NCBI GenBank assembly: GCA_013368315.1
Contig: JAACJM010000305.1
Span: 28,734 to 92,733, forward strand
From: Tetrapyrgos nigripes
Taxonomy: Eukaryota > Basidiomycota > Agaricomycetes > Agaricales > Campanellaceae
Direction: 5' to 3'
DNA length: 64,000 nt
The notes under the pieces were generated by a model. The model was not told the DNA's origin. It saw only the letters and a list, made by a program, of their open reading frames with translations, and ran no database searches. Below, one piece after another: positions 11,787-23,066 of this stretch; the stretch's first letter is position 1; every line of letters begins with the position of its first letter. The position numbers and the translations under genes were made by a program.

Positions 11787-13666
11787 ATGGGTGCCAATAA
11801 ACCTAATTGTACATGTGAAAACTTGTACAATTCACTGTTCATTGACATATCTTTGCAGCCCCCATCGAGCTACTTGAACCTCACATTCAGAAATACTGGA
11901 CTCGAGGCTTTGACAATAAAAAAATTCTCCAGTTTCTCTTGGAAGACAAAATTTTCGATCAAGAGAAATACAGACTTGTGTAAGTAATTCTTTCTATGCA
12001 TCAACATTACTGGAATCTAACTACTGTCTACTAGTATCAAGAAATTTCGATCCAAGTGCTCACAGTTGGGATTACACAGATCATGTTCATCCAGTGAGTG
12101 TTCTCTTGCATTTTACTACAGCTCAATGTTAAGCTTCTCATTTTGTCCCAAGATATACAGGTGGAGGATATTATAGAGGATATGCAGCAACTCCGTAAGT
12201 ATTATCCTGTGGCTGGCGCAAGAGGAATCAAGAGGCTTTTTCATCATGATCTAAAGAAGTGAAAAGGCAAGTCATTTGTTCATATCACAGCTTGACATTA
12301 GATTGATCCGATCATCCTTGACATAGATCTGTCATTGAGGAATACTTTCCTCAATATGAGCCAGATCTGGTGAGAGCATGTTAAAGACTGCAGCTCAAGC
12401 ATCAGCGATTCTGGGTGGCAGGTGCCAACAACATGCTATGTGTAGATCAGCATGACAAGCTCAAGAAGCATGGCCTTGCTCTACATACAGGTTTGTTATC
12501 ATTGAAGATTTATTCTGAGAATCTACTGATTTGAGTATTGAATAAGGAATCGATCCCTTTTCTGGGAAGATAAAATGGATGAGGGTTTGGCACAATAACT
12601 CCAACCCCTGACTTATTTTTCTCTACTACCTTGATACTATCAAGAAAGATGGCTGTAAGTTTCTCTCCAGCATATCTCAATTACGCATATTGAAGCATTT
12701 GGCAGATACTTCCCTGGTAACTCAAAGTGATCCTGGTGTAGAGAACTTTCATCTAGCCAGGGGACATTCATTCATATGTCAATGCCTCAACCCAGAGCTG
12801 ATAGGCACTCTACAGCATCGCTTCATGCGAGAGAAAAAGAATATTCCTCCAGAAATCACTTGGTCAAATTTGCGATGAAACTTCATGCCTGGGTTTGAAA
12901 ATATCATATCAAGTGGAGTGGTGGAATATGATCGACACCACCCTCTCCAATAGTGAGTAATCTTTGGCAAAGGTCTGAGTCCTACATACAGTCACTCATA
13001 TTATGACTCTTTAGCAATGTATCCAAATGGGTCTTTATTCTGTGGCTGCAACGTGAAGTTGATGCCTATGTTTACCGTGTCAACAACTCCCTTAAGCGTG
13101 CTCAAAAGCACAAAATTCTACCTCATGGGCCTCCTGATGATATCAACGAATATCCTGAACGCTACAATGCACTCAACTTCAAAGTAAGTGCCATATGATT
13201 TGGTTACCAGTATTTACTTACTTACTGGGATTCACACATCCCAGTAGATCATCATTGACCCAGAGGCGGACTACATCCACGAGGCAGAGAGGCTATACGC
13301 CCCTCCTGATCATCCTGTTTCTGAACTGGTGCCTCCAGAGTTCAACTGACAGGCTACTACATTTTATGAGCAACTGGGATCACCTACCATCACATGTATG
13401 AAGATCTGTTGGCAATGTTTGAAACTGACCTTCCCACTGTGGAGACAATGGGTCTTGCAGGCTATGAGGAAATTTGGGAACCTTGTCCTGCACTGCCTGA
13501 AGACGTGCCTGAGCCAGTAGTTGACCTTTTACCTTTACAACATGATGCAGAAGCTGCTTATTTGGGGGGAGTGAGGGGCGGTATTTGACTTGAAATTGAA
13601 GATGGTGATTTGATTGATGGTACTGTAGAATTTACTTCTGATGAGGAAGCATCTGACATGGAGTAG
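11787..13666 (+). pseudogene. DDE integrase-like gene of the agaricomycete repeat type, decayed
   Basis: The start is MGANKPNCTCEN. The helix-rich N-terminal part reads PIELLEPHIQKYWTRGFDN and KKFRSKCSQLGLHRS. The integrase-like core has CVDQHDKLKKHGLALHTG, then after an intron IDPFSGKIKWMRVWHNNSNP, YYLDTIKKDG and TQSDPGVENF. The C-terminal part has LQHRFM, ITWSNLR, MPGFEN, HKILPHGPPDD, and an acidic tail ending at TAG 13664-13666. I recognise this as an integrase-core family widespread in mushroom genomes. At least two catalytic Asp (VDQHD, SDPG) are visible; I do not assign the third acidic residue. At least five in-frame TGA interrupt the exons, four of them where homologues have Arg (after NSNP, after NLR, after PPEFN, before LEIED). 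The copy is therefore a pseudogene with deamination-type damage. Confidence 0.75.
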
Positions 13667-14132
13667 AGGTGTAATAAAATAGATTCACAGGTACATGTAC
13701 ATCGTAGTTGATAAGATAAGATCAAAAGGAAATCCTTGCTTGGTCTCATCATTACTAATCAGCACTGCCCTTGAGCAATGTGAGGCTTTTTTTGGGCTTT
13801 TTTATTTCAGTATCTCGTACTATATATAATACATAATTTGCGTCAGCCATCTGGGGATGGCACGTAAGTACTATCAGAGACAGGGAAGGCAAAGTAAGAG
13901 GGTGTCGGGGGTCCAATTTCCTTATTTGTGCCACCGACTGATCAGCAGAATTGCTTAAAGTGAGCGAGGCCTTCCAGGTTTCCATAAGATAGTGGTGCAC
14001 CAGAGCTGCACGCAATGTCCTGAGCTACCTTTGCACTAGAGGTATAGCTTTATCGACATGTGAATGACCATTACTTTACTTGACACAATTGAGTTGATGA
14101 CTCACTGCTCACCCCACAACTCAATCCATCCA
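13667..14132. other. Intergenic, nothing recognised
   Basis: The stretch between the convergent ends of the DDE gene and the SANT-like gene holds only short frames. A run of T and short TATATA repeats lie at 13787-13830. It probably carries both 3' UTRs. Confidence 0.5.
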
Positions 14133-14655
14133 TTATTCTGCCACGTTGTATATGTCTTCTCAGACAACCCTCCTATTGCCTTTCCTTGACTCTGGGCTTC
14201 ATCAAGACATTCTTGGACTGTAGGCTCCTCATCTCCATCTCCACCACCCCCAGTTATACCCTCAAAGACAAGAATTGCTGAGTAGATCTGGTAAGAATGA
14301 TCATATTGAGATTTAATTTGGGATGAGTTAAAGCGGCCTTGGAGATTGTATCAGAAGCCTGGTACAAGTCAGTGAAGGTGAAATGAAGCAGAGGTGTGTT
14401 CTTTACCTTTTTGAATATGTATGAAGCTCCTCCATTATTGAAGTTGTCAAAATACTTGCTGTCGGCACCCAGCAACCAGTCAAAAAGACAGCCTCTCTCC
14501 TCATCTGTCCATCTCATCACATTGAAAATGACATCCTCCTCCTCAAGCTTCCTCACCCCTTCTGCTGCCTCAGTTTCTTTTTTGGTGGGTGCCTTTTTAC
14601 TGTCTTTCTTTGTACCCTTCAGTCTAGGTTCTTTCTTTGCTTTAGGTTTGGCCAT
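14133..14655 (-). CDS. SANT/Myb-like DNA-binding-type protein, two exons
   Basis: Exon 1 starts at 14655 (MAKPKAKKEPRLKGTKKD), a Lys-rich tail-like start, then VIFNVMRWTDEERGCLFDWL and DNFNNGGASYIFKK, a SANT/Myb-like region seen in many repetitive mushroom genes. After an intron beginning GTAAAG (about 14403) the frame resumes with LQGRFNSSQIKSQYDHSYQ, then FEGITGGGGDGDEE, and stops at TAA 14133-14135. The exon 2 acceptor is uncertain between candidate AG sites at 14340-14360. The family pattern (WTxEE ... QGxF/W ... FESFTGNGGGDGD) is familiar from agaric genomes. The usual C-terminal extension is shortened, and the codons following the stop (WMD) still look coding, so a late nonsense change is possible. 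Function unknown. Confidence 0.55.
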
Positions 14656-15328
14656 TAGCGTCTGGCAACAGAGTCTTTCTAGGTCGCCCAACTGGTTGTT
14701 TTGACTGTGAGCCAGTGCTCTGTCATAGTTTTGAAGGAGATTCTGAGGCTGCATGCTTTTGTGGATTTTGCACAGTTGGTGTCTTCGGACAACTTTCGGG
14801 TTCAATTGGGAAGGGAAAATGAGTATTGACTGAGTTGTTTGGGATGTATGGGTTTGGCTGGTTTTAAAGAGCCTGCTGGTCTTCATCGTGGTGCTGCAGG
14901 TATGTATTGTGTTGTACTGGAAACACTGGTTGACTCTGATGTAGGTATGTGTCAGTGTCATTGTAGCTGTTAGAAAAGTCTTCAAATTGGGGATCAGTGT
15001 TATTGTAGGTGTTAGAGAAGTCTTCAAATTGGCACCAGGTGCTTGTTTCTTCAGGGTGGTTGGGCGGAGGTGAAAGGGGTCAGGGCAGAGGCTCATAGAG
15101 GGGAGGTGTTGAAAGCCTGAGTCTGTACTCAATCTCATATGTGGCTAGCTATTCTGATCATCAATTCCCACATCAGTGTGCATACAAACGTCGTAGTAGG
15201 AAATGCAGTAACTTGTACATTCTTTGTATGCATTGGTGGTTAGAGTACGAAGCCACTTGCCGAAAGCTGGATGTAAGGATCGCTCATGACAAAAGTTTTC
15301 AGCTATATACTACTTCTGTCGAACTCGT
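14656..15328. other. No separate gene recognised
   Basis: The minus frame of the SANT-like gene stays open upstream to 15138, but the composition is Thr/Leu/His-rich and not protein-like, so I start that gene at 14655. The sequence GTTAGA(A/G)AAGTCTTCAAATTGG is repeated at 14969 and 15010. The remainder is probably promoter and the 3' flank of the GST gene. Confidence 0.45.
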
Positions 15329-16185
15329 TCAAACCATCGCTACACCATATATCTTTAAATTTCCCTCCGCTTCGCTGTACTTCTCGACCTCAGGCAAGCC
15401 CTCAAAGGCCTCCATAAGCCTACTCCATCTCCCGCCATGCCAAGACATCATATCCTTCCATTCATTCGTCGTCTCGTCCCAAAGCCACCTCAGAGCTGCA
15501 AATGTTCCAAAGAGAGCAGCATCCGCCATGCAAACTTTCTTCCCCATCACAAAAGGGCCTTCGTTATTCATCAGTTTCGCGAAATCTCCCATGCCATCCT
15601 TGAGCTTCGCCCATGCCTCCTTCTTCTGTTCATCTGTGAGCTCCAGAACTGATCCTCTTGATCTCATTGCCTCCAAACTCCTTGGGGTAAGCAGACTCGG
15701 AGTACGGTTGACCATAGTGTTGGCTACAACTGGAAAAATGTACCGTTGCAGGGTAACTACTGAATCAGCGAAGACGCTCTGAAGAAGCCTGGTCTCCTCT
15801 GGAATCATCTTGATCGTGTCAGGATAGGTGGAATCGAGGTAATCGACGATATCAAAAGAGTTGGAGACGACTTTGTTGGTGGTAGAGTCGTGGATGAAAG
15901 GGACAGTGTAACGAGAAGAACCGTCAGGGTTTTCGGCAGTTGGATCAGCACCGACGGATTTTGCAACGCCTTCGATGTCAGGGTACTCAATCCAGTGATG
16001 CTTGTAAGGTAGGCCTTTGATACGGAGCGTAAAGCTGTTAGATTATGTGAATGGGATTTTGATCAGGTTCATTAGATTGTACACGCAAAGTTGGACACTC
16101 ACCGGACTCTCCAGCTGAAGGGAGAATAACCAGATCTGGGATCCGTGGGTGAGCGTGTAGATCTAATGTCGTAGAGGGTGATCAT
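15329..16185 (-). CDS. Glutathione S-transferase, etherase-like (GTE) type
   Basis: Conjugates or reduces substrates with glutathione in the cytosol. The etherase-like class is linked in wood-decay fungi to handling of lignin fragments and quinones. Two exons (16103-16185 and 15329-16034) with a 68-nt GTGAGT...CAG intron give 262 residues with no stop. The N-terminal thioredoxin-like domain starts MITLYDIRSTRSP and has SPFSWRVR (the glutathione-site region), LPYKHHWIEYPDI, a PF-H-DS motif and SFDIVDYLDSTYPD. The C-terminal helical domain includes GPFVMGKKVCMADAALFGTFAAL (the N-capping region, with M-AD). The start was chosen because MITLYD is the standard beginning and the intron phase is correct. 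A broken paralogue lies about 620 bp upstream, so this was a tandem pair. Confidence 0.88.
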
Positions 16186-16560
16186 CTCGCAGAGGGTTTA
16201 GCTGGGTCTAAGAGGTAACGGTTGAGAACGCTATGGATTCGGTTCAAGTTCGTAGGCTTCTTAAGGATTTCATATAAACTCCACATGTCATCTTCCGTTC
16301 TCGGTAATACTTACTTAGTCACGGTGAGCAAAAACGAAAGCAAGATTCTCCCCTCCAAAATTTAGTAAACATCCTATTCGATTGCAGAACGGGGATCTAC
16401 ATAGTTCTATGATATTTGTCCTTGACAGAGATACCGACAGTTCGGGAAATTAGTGAGCAAAGTGAGCCGCGTATACGTGCGTACCAGCTCAACGAATATG
16501 TGATCCAGTATCCGGTTTTCTGCCATGGCATATTATGCCTGCGTCGCTTGCGATTCGCGA

Positions 16561-16667
16561 TTCGAAAAAAGCCTTTTATCCGCTCTTACTAAGTGTTGCT
16601 TAGGTACTACCAGTAGGACCTTTTTTTCTTCAACTGCTTAAATTCGAAAAAAGCCTTTTATCCGCTC
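16561..16667. repeat. 25-bp direct repeat pair
   Basis: An identical 25-bp sequence (TTCGAAAAAAGCC...CTC) occurs at 16561-16585 and 16643-16667, 82 bp apart, between the intact GST promoter and the end of the GST pseudogene. It may mark the duplication or deletion junction of the GST pair, or be a small regulatory duplication. Confidence 0.8.
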
Positions 16668-16806
16668 CTACTCAATATTGCAATCCGCTGAAAATATATT
16701 CAATTCACTTGATCCATTGGAGCGTTGACAGCTCCCTAGGTCAATGATATCAATCAGTTGCCTTCGACTTAAATCATGGAGTCCTTCAATTCCGCATACG
16801 TATCGA

Positions 16807-17378
16807 TCAACCTTTTTCATCTGCCCCATGCCACTCCATAATCTCGTTCCACCACTGCTTCCCCTTGTCATCATCCCAGAGCGTAAACCTCAACAACATT
16901 AACCACCCAATCAACGCACAATCATCCAAGAAAGAAATTTGGTTCCCCATGACAAAAGGTCCGTCCCCAATCGTCTTCGCCAACTCCCCAAATCGACTTT
17001 CAAATCGCTTCCAAGAGTCTTCAACACTCTCCTCCGTCATCTCCTCATTCAGATCCCTCGGAGCCCATTTTGAGCCCATTTGCGATGATAGTCTGCATTT
17101 GCTTCCGTGAAGAATTTGTTGGCAGCGTTCTCCCGATGACAGGGTTGATATCTTTCATATAGAATGCCCGTATGGCATCGGCAAAGACGCTTTGCAAGGC
17201 TTTGGTACCAGGAGAAGTGAGGGTTATTGTATCTGGGTACCCATTGTCGATGAGTAGGGAGTCGGAAAGGACGTTATTCGTAGCGGAATCATGGAGGAAT
17301 GGGACGGTGTGCCGTGAAGAACCGTCAGGCCAAGTGGAAGTAAATGGAACGCTGAGTTCTTTGGCTCCAGACTCTCAA
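16807..17378 (-). pseudogene. Glutathione S-transferase pseudogene (paralogue of 15329-16185)
   Basis: The frame from about 17378 has WPDGSSRHTVPFLHDSATN, SDSLLIDNGYPDT and LQSVFADA, aligning with the intact GST next door. After RTLP the homology jumps frame (FFTEANADYHRK in another frame). It jumps again to KWAPRDLNEEM and continues GPFVMGNQISFLDDCALIGW and WWNEIMEWHG to a stop at 16807. The first exon, the first ~50 residues and the helix joining DS to YPD are missing or shortened. Two frameshifts plus N-terminal loss make it non-functional. It is on the same strand as the intact gene, consistent with tandem duplication and decay. Confidence 0.8.
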
Positions 17379-17805
17379 GTCAAATTGTTTAGTAGGTGTT
17401 CTGTGTCATGGCAAGCCACCTGTTCGTTGCCGCTCATTGGCCCTCCGGCACCACAGTCAAGACCGAAAATTGTACAGTTATGACGTCGGTCACGGCTTTC
17501 TCGGACCACCCTTATGCTCCAGCCCCACTCTCATTTGCGCCTACTTCCGCTACCAACTCCGTTGCCAACCTCGCAGATCTACTTCCCAACCGAAGTTATG
17601 GACTCCATCTCAACTTTCGACGTATCTCACCTAGGGCTCCTATCGGATCGGATTGTATCGGATTCGGATGCTATCCGCTCGGATGGGTGGTCCACAAATC
17701 CACAATCCGCATCTCCCGATGCTATCCGACCATCCGACGGATGATCGCCGGATGAGACCATCTTTTTACAGTATAATCAGCGTAGCATAACCGTTAAAAT
17801 ACTAT

Positions 17806-20800
17806 TTACTTTGGTACATAGTTTGCAGTAAGGCCACCTTCAAATACCAGTATGCTACGATGGATCATAAGCTCACTGCTGGTTTCGGCACTCAGCGAGT
17901 GCCTGTGAAGGCCAATCAGATCTCTGCCAACACTAAGTACTCGCTCAACAGAGACTGAAGACCCTGCGGATGCCCGATTTCAGATAATATAGAAGGTACA
18001 GACCCAAAAGACATACCTGGAATAGCAAGGACATCTCTAGCATATGCAGCCAGTCTTGGATAAGACTGGCAGCTCATCTTCCAAAATGGCAGACAATCTA
18101 CGCTGATAATAGTTTGATCTCTAAGATAACGTGCATATTCTTCGTCAGCTGTCTCAGTAGCACTCAGTGAACTGGCTGAAGAACCGAGCAGTGACTCATC
18201 ATTGAAAAGGTCGTCAATAGAGCTGGCGTTGGTGTTGGAGACGGAAGGAGTTTGAGTTGCAGTCGAGGGAGTGGCCCTGGAGGAAGGAACGGCAGTGCTG
18301 TATAAACTGAGACGCTCCCTGAAAGCAGTCTCCATTCGGTGGCGCCAGTCTCTTGTGAAAAGATTGGGATTAGCATCAAACAATTTGTGTTTGAGGCGAG
18401 GATCTAGCACTGTAGAATTGATTTAGTGAAAGACTTTATGCTGGTAGTAAGAATATGGTCACATACCTGCTGCAGCGTAGTAGTAGTGCGACTCATATGT
18501 TGACTTGTCATAGTACTTCTCCAGCTTCTCTTTACATGCGAAAAGCCCTGCCCACACACTTGCATTCCTCTTCGCAGTGTCAGATTCCATGAATTTATTG
18601 ACGGCATTCATGAGCTTAACATAAACAAGGAGAGAGGCGGAGAGAGTAGGAAAGTTGCCGGTCGACATTTTCTCTGAGCAGTTGCGAAATATCTGAAAGA
18701 GATGTTGAGTGCAGCTCGGACTGCCAGTCGTTGGGGAAGACCTACCTCTAAAAATTCAACAATCACATCTACAACCTCCCATTCCTCAGAGCTGATCTTG
18801 TATTTTTTGTACAGGTCATTCCGGATACATAACTCATCAATAGCCTGTATAGATTGTGTCAGTAAGGTACTTGCAATGAGAAATAGAAGATACAAACAGC
18901 ACGAAGTTCTTTAGCCCACTTGACCATGAAATAAGTCGAGTTCCATCTTGTAATAATGTCAAGGATAAGGTTGAGCAGTCGCAGCTTCACGCAGGGGTTG
19001 CTGATAGCGTTGACGATGCTAATTGTCTTACGGAAACTCCTCTGACCATTGTGGTGACGAACGTGTTAGTTTAGAGATTTGATGGATCTATAAATATTAA
19101 TGAGCAAGGTCAGTTCTGATGCACATTTGTAAAGGCGGCAGTGCACATACCTTTTGGACCACAACTGTCACGTCGACACCGTCTTTTGCCTGAGCTGCCA
19201 ACAGCTCTGCATCTGACATCTCAGCCATCCCCTCATCTTGTACTGTCACCTCCTCTGCTGTCTCCTCAGGATTCTTTCCCAGGCCAGCACTACCAGGGGT
19301 CTCTACCTGATTAGGGTCAATATCATTGTCACCAACTGCCTTTAGCTCAATCAAGAAGGACTGAACAGCAAGATGGATTGCATGAGGAAGACAACGAACA
19401 GTCATTTCCTCAGGGTCATACCAGGTACGCTGACTTGCTTCATTGAGAATTGAGGCCAGTTCCTGACGGAGAGTGTCATTATTGCTAGCATTATCAGCGG
19501 CTAGTGCACTGAACTGCCCGTCAAGTGAGTACACGAGTAATAATATTGCAATAGTGCGTATACTCACATCATCAGCCAGACCGTAATCAATAATCTTTTT
19601 TGCAAGCAATTCTGCCATATTTTTTCCGGTATGTTGTCCTTTGAGATGTGGGAAGTCGAAGAGTAGTGACGCCATTTCCCATTCTTCAGTGATGAAGGAA
19701 ACAACAATAGCCAAGTATGCGAGGTTATTGTTGGATGTCCATGCATCAGCAGCAAAAGCTTTCTTTCCAGGTGCGTTCTATATCTCGTATAAGTATTAAA
19801 AACTCTTCGTATTGATGTAGGACTCACCTTCAGATATTCCTTCAACCGTATCTCCACCTTTTCGTGCTGTCCATGAATATGATTCTTCACAGCATCCGCG
19901 TTCACCATTTTAGTGCCATAAGCAGGACGGAGATGGGTAACGAATCGACGAAAAGCTTGATTTTCCATCTCCAAAAATTCTTCGCAACCCAGAACCATCC
20001 ACTCAGCTAACAGCTGATCTGCCATGGGAAAGTCAAACGCCTGTTATGACAGTGAGTTACTATGATCTTGTAAATTGTTTTGCATTGTACTCACTTTGTT
20101 TGTCCACGAATGCAACGTCAGCTGCTGTGTAGATCCCTCTTCTGGAGTCATGGAGCGATTTGGGAAGCGAGCGGACATATCTTCAGTGTTTCGAGCAGCC
20201 CAGACATTGGTATGTTTTGCTTTGAAGTGATTTAAAAAATTACTTGTTGACCCTCTTCCACTGGCATTCCATTTCCACTTCTTTTCTGGCAGCTTCTTGG
20301 CGCTACAAAATGCACACGCCATTTCACAGGATACAAGCTTTCCCTCCTCATGTTCGGGTTCCACCATTATCAAGAACATATACACAAGGGACTCCTTGGA
20401 CTGAAATTGAGGATGGTCTGCCACACACGAAGATTTGGGACGGCCAGGCATACTGAGCCGATGCTTGAGGCCTGTAGTTTCTGTTTCCTCATCGTCTACT
20501 TCAATAACTGTGGGTGTTGTGACAGGTATGGGAGCTGGGGTGAGATTTGTTGTGGGGGTAGGAGTAGGAGTAGGATTTGTAGTAGGAGTAGGAGTAGGAT
20601 TTCGAGCTGTTGCAGATGAAGAGCCTAAGGTCTGGGCAGGCTCAGTTACTTCTTCTGGGTGTGCGTCACCAGGTGTGAACATTCCATTTGTTTTGCGTGC
20701 TTTTGTACCACGAGGCTGGTGTGTAGGGGATGATGTGGCATCTTCGCTGCCATCTGGGCATTGTTTTCGCTTTGGTTGGCGTCTTGAACCTTCAGGAAGC

Positions 20801-20835
20801 ACGAGTGTGGGGTCAGGGCGGTCATGTTCGACCAT
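17806..20835 (-). CDS. hAT transposase, nine exons, one apparent frameshift
   Basis: Catalyses cut-and-paste movement of hAT-A. Exons: 20095-20835, 19828-20040, 19568-19777, 19151-19513, 18898-19087, 18746-18844, 18467-18692, 18017-18409, 17806-17963. All introns are 50-63 nt with GT...AG ends. Exon 1 has a Pro/Thr-rich region and a BED-type zinc finger (CAFCSAKK...HFKAKH). The RNase-H-like core shows AADAWTSNNNLAYLAIV, AADNASNN and RCLPHAIHL. The insertion domain follows with TRWNSTYFM. The C-terminal dimerisation region reads SVSVERVLSVGRDLI and ends at TAA 17806-17808. The exon lengths sum to one base more than a multiple of three. The shift maps to exon 5, in a TTT run after SSPQWSEE, before FRKTIS. 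With that base removed the protein would be about 863 residues. It is either a recent inactivation or an assembly error. Confidence 0.88.
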
Positions 20836-21160
20836 TTTGAGTAGCGGTATGATTGCTCGTCATTAAATCCACTCACCTGAATGCTGAACCTGACTTGATT
20901 AGTTAGTACTAGCTAAGAATGGAGTTGAAAATAAGCCAGGGATATGAGTTCAAGAGAAAAGATAAGAAATCAGAGAATAGAATAGTATGCGTCTAGGATT
21001 CTGAGCCTTCAATATCGGAGCGCCAGTGTTCGCAAAACACTCAAATCATTCAGTGCTATGAAGGATTCATGCTGTCTGTTGGAGCCATATATACTATTTG
21101 TGGCTGTAGTAATAGTACAATATAGTATTTCTGAAACCTCCAGCATTGGGCTCTCCATCC

Positions 21161-21288
21161 GCAGATCATCTCTGGATTGGTCGGATGCCATCCGTCGGAT
21201 GGTGGAGGAGGAAGAGCACCATCCGCAGATCATCTCCGGATTGGTCGGATGCCATCCGTTGGATGGTGGAGGAGGAAGAGCACCATCC
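21161..21288. repeat. Two 64-bp tandem repeats in the subterminal region of hAT-A
   Basis: Units at 21161-21224 and 21225-21288 differ at only a few positions. Each starts GCAGATCATCTC and contains GGATTGGTCGGATGCCATCC and a purine-rich GGTGGAGGAGGAAGAGC block. Each unit has several CGGAT motifs in both orientations, so they probably multiply transposase-binding sites. Confidence 0.85.
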
Positions 21289-21481
21289 ACATCTGAATCT
21301 GAAGCTAGCAATCGCTCGGATGGCACTGAATCATCCAATCCGATAGGAGCCCTAATCTCACCACGGCGTTGAGAGTCAGGAGTGGAGCCAAGAAGAAAGC
21401 GTCCTCAACGTAGAGGCCAGTAGCGATGCAAAAGACCTCAAACTGCCCGTTCGCGTTGATATCACTGCTTTCATCAGATAA

Positions 21482-22394
21482 GATTAGTGGCAGGTGTTCC
21501 TCAGATAGGAAGAGGGGATTTGGAGAAGTGAGTTTGGTATTTTTCATGAATCGTATTACTGTGGACAGCTCACTGACTACTACTACTTATTTTCCTTTCG
21601 TTCCTTTGCTCCTTACCCTTCTCCAAATTGTATTGATATATGCTACACACCCACTCGCTTCAGCTCCTCCTCCTTCGCCATCCTTGCACTTTCACCGCTT
21701 TGTACCCAAACCCATCCAAACTCCCCACTTCTTCCTGCGACTTGAGGCAGAACATACTGAGCAGAAGGATCTGGGGCTTTGAAGACGAACGTAATCCTGG
21801 ATCCATGTATTTACCCTCTATCTTGTGTCCTGTCCCTTCCGGGTTGGATTGGAGAGGTCAGTTTAAGATTTTGCTTTGTGTTTAGTAAATGTCAATGATG
21901 ACGCATCTACTCTTTTCCTTCATATCTTTCTCTTTTTCGTTTCGATTTTCCCAACGCAGCCTCTCCCTCTCCCACACGTCATCCTTTCTTCTTCATGTCG
22001 GCCTCTTTTTGGCGATCTTCCCCGCTCTGGTGGCCTGTTCTGGCGGTCCACTTATTGATGTGAGGGTGTACCTGCTGTAAGGGTACTGCTACAGTGCTGC
22101 TACTTTCGGGGCTGACGTCGTATGTTGACTGGAGCCGAGAGGGGTAGTGTCGTTGTCGGTGTGGATTTTGGAGCTGGCATTGATGATGGGGTGTTGATGT
22201 GTTGGTGGTAGCTAGCACTAGTGTGTTGGGTTGGGTGTCTCATCGGCTCCTTTTTTACCTTTCCTCTTCTTTTTCCCTACGTCGTTTTCTACGTTATCCT
22301 GATTGTTGTGCTTTGTTTGCCTCACTGATACTGAGCTTACCGATCTCTTTGTTCTTATCCAGGATCTGAACAAAGTTGCGAATTTTCCTCCCTG
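21482..22394. other. No gene recognised; pyrimidine-rich
   Basis: Between hAT-A and the next MITE, the plus strand is rich in C and T (21580-22040) with short open frames but no recognised domain. The interrupted ORF described in the findings runs into this stretch from 21363. It could be promoter or 5' UTR of an unrecognised gene. Confidence 0.4.
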
Positions 22395-22402
22395 AAACTA
22401 AG

Positions 22403-23058
22403 TAGGGCTCCGCGCCGTACCAGTACTGTACAGTTTGTACTGGTACCGTACGACGGATATGGTCCCGTACCATACAAGGGTGCTGCAGGGTCCAATACGG
22501 GTATGGGTACTGGACGGGTAAACCCGTATTGGATCGTATTTTTTTACAGCCATCATATGGGTTTGTACGGTATACGGGTCGGCCATCCATCGGTGAAGGC
22601 TTTTCTCTGTGTTTATGCCATACACTACCTCTGTCAATTAAATATCGTCAAATACTGAGCAGTTTGCGGCAGAAAATCTTGGGAAATTGATGCTTGGTCA
22701 CATTGAGGGAAAATGTACTTACCAAAAAAGGTGCGTAGAGACCTGCTGAAGTGTTACCAAAATGCTTTGTGCCTCAAAGTCATCTCGAATGCACTGTTAA
22801 GGTGAGCAGTGCACTACTTCGAATTGTTTCTCGCATTAATAAGTCCAAATAAGTCTTTCAAATCAGATTCCTGGCCATTTCCTGGCAAAAAGACCCGTAT
22901 ACCCGTATTGACCCGTAATACTGCCGTATCAGTACCCGTCCCGTATCATACAAACTTCCAGATGAACCCGTACGAATACGAGGACGGGTACACTGTACCA
23001 GTACTGGACCCGTAAAAAATACGGGCGTACCAGTATTACTGGACAGTGCGGAGCCCTA
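22403..23058. mobile_element. hAT-type MITE (656 bp) sharing TIR core with hAT-A
   Basis: It begins TAGGGCTCCGCGCC and ends with the inverse of TAGGGCTCCGCAC. The flanking 8-bp duplication AAACTAAG (22395-22402 and 23059-23066) is perfect. There is no transposase. The interior is filled with CCCGTA/TACGGG motifs in both orientations. The first nine bases match hAT-A, so it may be mobilised by a related transposase, although its subterminal motif differs (CCCGTA rather than CGGAT). Confidence 0.92.
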
Positions 23059-23066
23059 AAACTAAG

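Larger units (their letters stand above)
17632..21354 (-). mobile_element. hAT transposon (hAT-A), 3723 bp, near-complete
   Basis: The terminal inverted repeat TAGGGCTCCTATCGGAT reads inward from 17632 and, inverted, ends at 21354. The element is flanked by a perfect 8-bp target duplication ATCTCACC (17624-17631 and 21355-21362), the hallmark length for hAT elements. Both subterminal regions are packed with CGGAT/ATCCG motifs, typical transposase-binding repeats. A nine-exon transposase gene fills the interior on the minus strand. The intact ends and exact duplication point to a young insertion. Confidence 0.95.

Noticed and set aside
14656..15138. Extension of the SANT-like frame to 294 codons
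   Set aside because: The upstream part is Thr/Leu/His-rich with no family similarity; the Met at 14655 fits the family start better.
20244..20866. Plus-strand Gly/Val-rich frames opposite the hAT-A first exon
   Set aside because: They mirror the Pro/Thr repeat coding of the transposase N-terminus.
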